The position numbers and the translations under genes are program-made. Shown here piece after piece: positions 61,999 through 64,000 of a DNA stretch of 64,000 bases. Where the stretch lies: positions 5,828,001-5,892,000 of the forward strand of contig NW_020825312.1 of NCBI RefSeq assembly GCF_003286085.1, read 5' to 3'. Each line of letters starts with the position of its first letter. Positions within the stretch are counted from its first letter, which is position 1. Below the pieces are notes generated by a model. The model did no database searches, was not told the DNA's origin, and worked only from the letters and a program-made list of their open reading frames with translations. The DNA comes from Drosophila persimilis (taxonomy: Eukaryota > Arthropoda > Insecta > Diptera > Drosophilidae).

Positions 61999-62405
61999 TG
62001 TTAATGTTGAAAAAACAAATTCAATAACGTCCAACTAATACCCACTGAATTGAATAAATGAACAGGCTCAATGGGCTCCGAATTAATAAACTAATAGGCC
62101 CGACTAATTAAGTAACGCTTCAGTGGAGTCATTGACTAAAGACCACCGCCATCCATCTCTGGGCATTGCTCTGGCTTTAAATTGAAATCGCCTCTGGGAA
62201 TAATCCTCCGGGATAGGAAAATCGACAAAAACCGACACCCTGCAGCACCCAGCAATCAGCATAGTGCGCTGTGCCCCCCTTTTGCTATACATACTACTTA
62301 CCTTTCATCGGCTCTGGCGATAAAGTGAAAGCCAGCCATAATGATATAGGATGAAGCATAGCTTAAGTATAGATTTAGACACAGTTACAATGCTCTATTT
62401 AACTT

Positions 62406-62411
62406 TTTATT
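62406..62411 (-). terminator. Candidate polyadenylation signal on the minus strand
   Basis: TTTATT here reads AATAAA on the minus strand, 413 bases downstream of the open frame ending at 62824. It fits the end of the putative minus-strand transcript but may be chance. Confidence 0.25.
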
Positions 62412-62823
62412 GCAGCGCACGGTAAATGTCTCCTCCTTTCAGCAGCTTGTTGTCCCTGTTGTCCCTTTTGTTCCTGTTGTCCTTGCAGTCCTTGAAATTC
62501 TATCTTCCATCTTCCCGCTCCTCTGTTGCGGTGTTGCAACCATGCTGCACGCTCTAAAGAGTGCTGCGAGTAGGGGCTCCAAAGGGGGATCAAAAGGGTG
62601 TGGGTTTCAGGACCATTATCGCTGCTTGCTCCCGTAACTCGTAACTCGTAGCTGCTGTTCCTGCTGCTCCTGCTGCTCCTGCTGTTCCGTTGCCGCCACC
62701 ACCAAAACCAGCTCAACGCAATTACAAGGCAATGGCGAAAGAGACAACAATGCCAACCCAAAGGGAGTCCTTCATTCGGAGCCCGCTGCTCTGAATACTC
62801 TTCTCCTCATGGCTGCTGCTATG

Positions 62824-63318
62824 TCATATGTAAAGTTTTTCAACTTTAATCACACATCCAATCATGGCGTTAAGCAAGAATGTCCCCCACCAAAAACTTG
62901 TATATTTACCGATCGATTCTGTGGTGGCTACAATACGAATATTAGAAGAAGGTCCTGTCTCTACAGATAGGAAGGGTCTGTTAACAATATCATCGAAAGT
63001 TGTGGTGCTGGTCAGGAATACACGTGCCTTATGGGTAACAAACATCTCTTCATAACCATAATACCCTCTCCTCCTCGACGGTATAATGAGCAAAAAAAAA
63101 AAGAATAAAAAGACTGGCATCATGGCGAAGAAGACGGATACCATCATGTGGAAGAATAGGAGGGAGAACAGATGATGATACCATGGAAACTGGGTGACTT
63201 TTTCTGGTTCTTGTTCTTGTTCCCGCTGCTGCTGCTGCTGCTTCTGCTGCCGTCGTCGCCTTTCCGATAAAGCCAAATCCAAGTGAATGTGATACGGGCA
63301 TGTCATGAGGCGGAGCAA
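62824..63318 (-). CDS. Possible minus-strand gene of unknown function with membrane segment
   Basis: I do not recognise this 164-codon frame. Residues 21-40 are Arg/Gln/Glu-rich. Residues about 47-79 form a long hydrophobic segment (FSLLFFHMMVSVFFAMMPVF and on), partly encoded by a T-run. Residues 80-140 are ordinary mixed sequence (GYYGYEEMFVTHKARVF, NRPFLSVETGPSSNIRI), and 142-158 is a second hydrophobic stretch. The non-repetitive C-terminal half is unusual for this window. The frame stays open upstream of 63318 to a minus-strand CT-rich tract ending in CAG at about 63345, so it could be a second exon. A basic, Lys-rich segment (MKKPKKVKRGKKKIAGRSGD) lies further upstream in another frame at about 63445-63520 and might be its first exon. 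A chance frame is equally possible. Confidence 0.25.
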   Translation of the reverse strand: MLRLMTCPYHIHLDLALSERRRRQQKQQQQQREQEQEPEKVTQFPWYHHLFSLLFFHMMVSVFFAMMPVFLFFFFLLIIPSRRRGYYGYEEMFVTHKARVFLTSTTTFDDIVNRPFLSVETGPSSNIRIVATTESIGKYTSFWWGTFLLNAMIGCVIKVEKLYI

Positions 63319-64000
63319 AGCTCCAGGGGGAAGGGTGCGGTGCTTGAGTGCTGAGTGGAGAGTGGAGAGTGGAGAGGGGGGACTGGGCCAAGACGGCCGC
63401 CGTTGACAACGTCTTCGTCTTTGGCATTTGGATTTGCTTTGTCTGCCTCGTTCTTGTCGCCGCTTCTGCCGGCTATTTTCTTTTTACCTCTTTTTACTTT
63501 CTTGGGTTTCTTCATATTATTTTTTGTGTGTTGTGCCTTTGTAGTGCTCAAGTGGCATCGTTGAAAGAGCCGCGGGATGGGACTGGGACAGGGACTGCGA
63601 CTGGGACTGGGACTGGTACTGGTACTGGTACTGGTACTGGTACTGGGGCATGTGGCAGAGAGGCAGGAACAATGGGCCAGCGCCATCAGGCGCCCTTTTC
63701 CCCCAGGTCCATTGTAAAAAGTTCTCGCTACTTGCAGCGGCAAATGCAAAAATTGTTAACAATAGAAATAATACAAGAAGAGGGGTCGCAGGGGCAGAAG
63801 CAGGAGCTGGGGCAGGGTGGCCCGAAAGAAAGCGAGGCAAGAGTGCTAAAGGCAGTGGCAGTGGCAATGGCAGGAGCGGGAGCGGGAGGAGCAGGAGGAG
63901 TAACAGGAAGTAAGCATAACCAGAACGGAGACTTGGATGGAGTCGAAAGTTGGCTGGCGGACGATGGAGCAACGATGTCTAAAAATTAAACAATAAACAA
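63319..64000. other. Low-complexity right edge
   Basis: Contains a (GGGACT)/(GGTACT) hexamer array at 63576-63646 and GGCAGT/GGAGCG repeats at 63840-63900. Long frames on both strands (for example + 63348-63989 and minus 63303-63749) run through these repeats. I cannot support a gene in it beyond the possible upstream exon mentioned for the minus-strand frame. Confidence 0.5.
63576..63646. repeat. GGGACT/GGTACT hexamer array
   Basis: About eleven tandem hexamers shifting from GGGACT to GGTACT. It encodes alternating Gly-Thr on the + strand and Gln-Tyr/Gln-Ser on the minus strand in spurious frames. Confidence 0.9.

Larger units (their letters stand above)
56128..62390 (+). other. Ten-a: Start of a long Ten-a intron (phase 2) with candidate cassette exons
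   Basis: The donor GTAAGT at 56128 opens an intron whose acceptor is not found in the window. Sequence is AT-rich with many A-runs (poly-A 57717-57745), TA and CA repeats. Three short segments flanked by acceptor and donor sites, all compatible with phase 2, are listed separately as candidate exons. The 94-codon frame at 59219-59500 has no usable splice match. Confidence 0.7.

Noticed and set aside
63348..63989. 213-codon + strand frame with Gly-Thr repeats
   Set aside because: Much of it is the GGGACT/GGTACT array and other hexamers; the opposite strand is also open across the same repeats.

Overview
The window reads as Drosophila genomic DNA from a large X-linked gene. A chain of exons on the + strand between 34224 and 56127 encodes the transmembrane segment, pre-EGF region, all eight EGF-like repeats and the start of the cysteine-rich region of a teneurin. 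The juxtamembrane/TM sequence and EGF sequences match my memory of Ten-a rather than its paralogue Ten-m. Ten-a lies on the X (Muller element A) in Drosophila. The very high density of simple repeats and GC-rich tandem hexamers suggests an obscura-group-like fly, but this is inference and the species cannot be fixed from the sequence.

Layout. From 1 to 34223 the window is mostly non-coding, most likely a 5' intron of Ten-a (or upstream sequence). It holds a decayed non-LTR retrotransposon ORF1 (2243-2873), a minus-strand intronless gene for a Tom20-like mitochondrial import receptor (14353-15006), and many microsatellites. From 34224 to 56127 come eight well-supported Ten-a coding exons: an intracellular Gly-rich exon, the TM exon, a 1.3-kb pre-EGF/EGF1 exon, three exons each carrying two EGF repeats, the EGF8 exon and a cysteine-rich exon. 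Splice phases agree at every junction, and the introns from the TM exon through the EGF array are all phase 1. From 56128 to 64000 no constitutive exon is found, so the NHL, YD-repeat and C-terminal parts of Ten-a lie beyond the right edge. That intron contains three short candidate cassette exons (69, 27 and 27 nt) that are phase 2 on both sides, so each could be included without changing frame. A possible minus-strand gene of unknown function lies near 62390-63750.

How it works together. Ten-a is a type II membrane synaptic-partner adhesion protein. The exons here build its cytoplasmic tail end, membrane anchor, stalk, and the EGF block that dimerises teneurins through odd cysteines in EGF2 and EGF5. 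The nested Tom20-like gene is functionally unrelated; its position and lack of introns suggest retroposition or duplication into the Ten-a intron.

Most long open frames elsewhere are low-complexity chance frames in microsatellite-rich intron and were left out. The points most worth checking are the Tom20-like paralogue, the three candidate Ten-a cassette exons, and the convertase-site-bounded insert in the Ten-a stalk.
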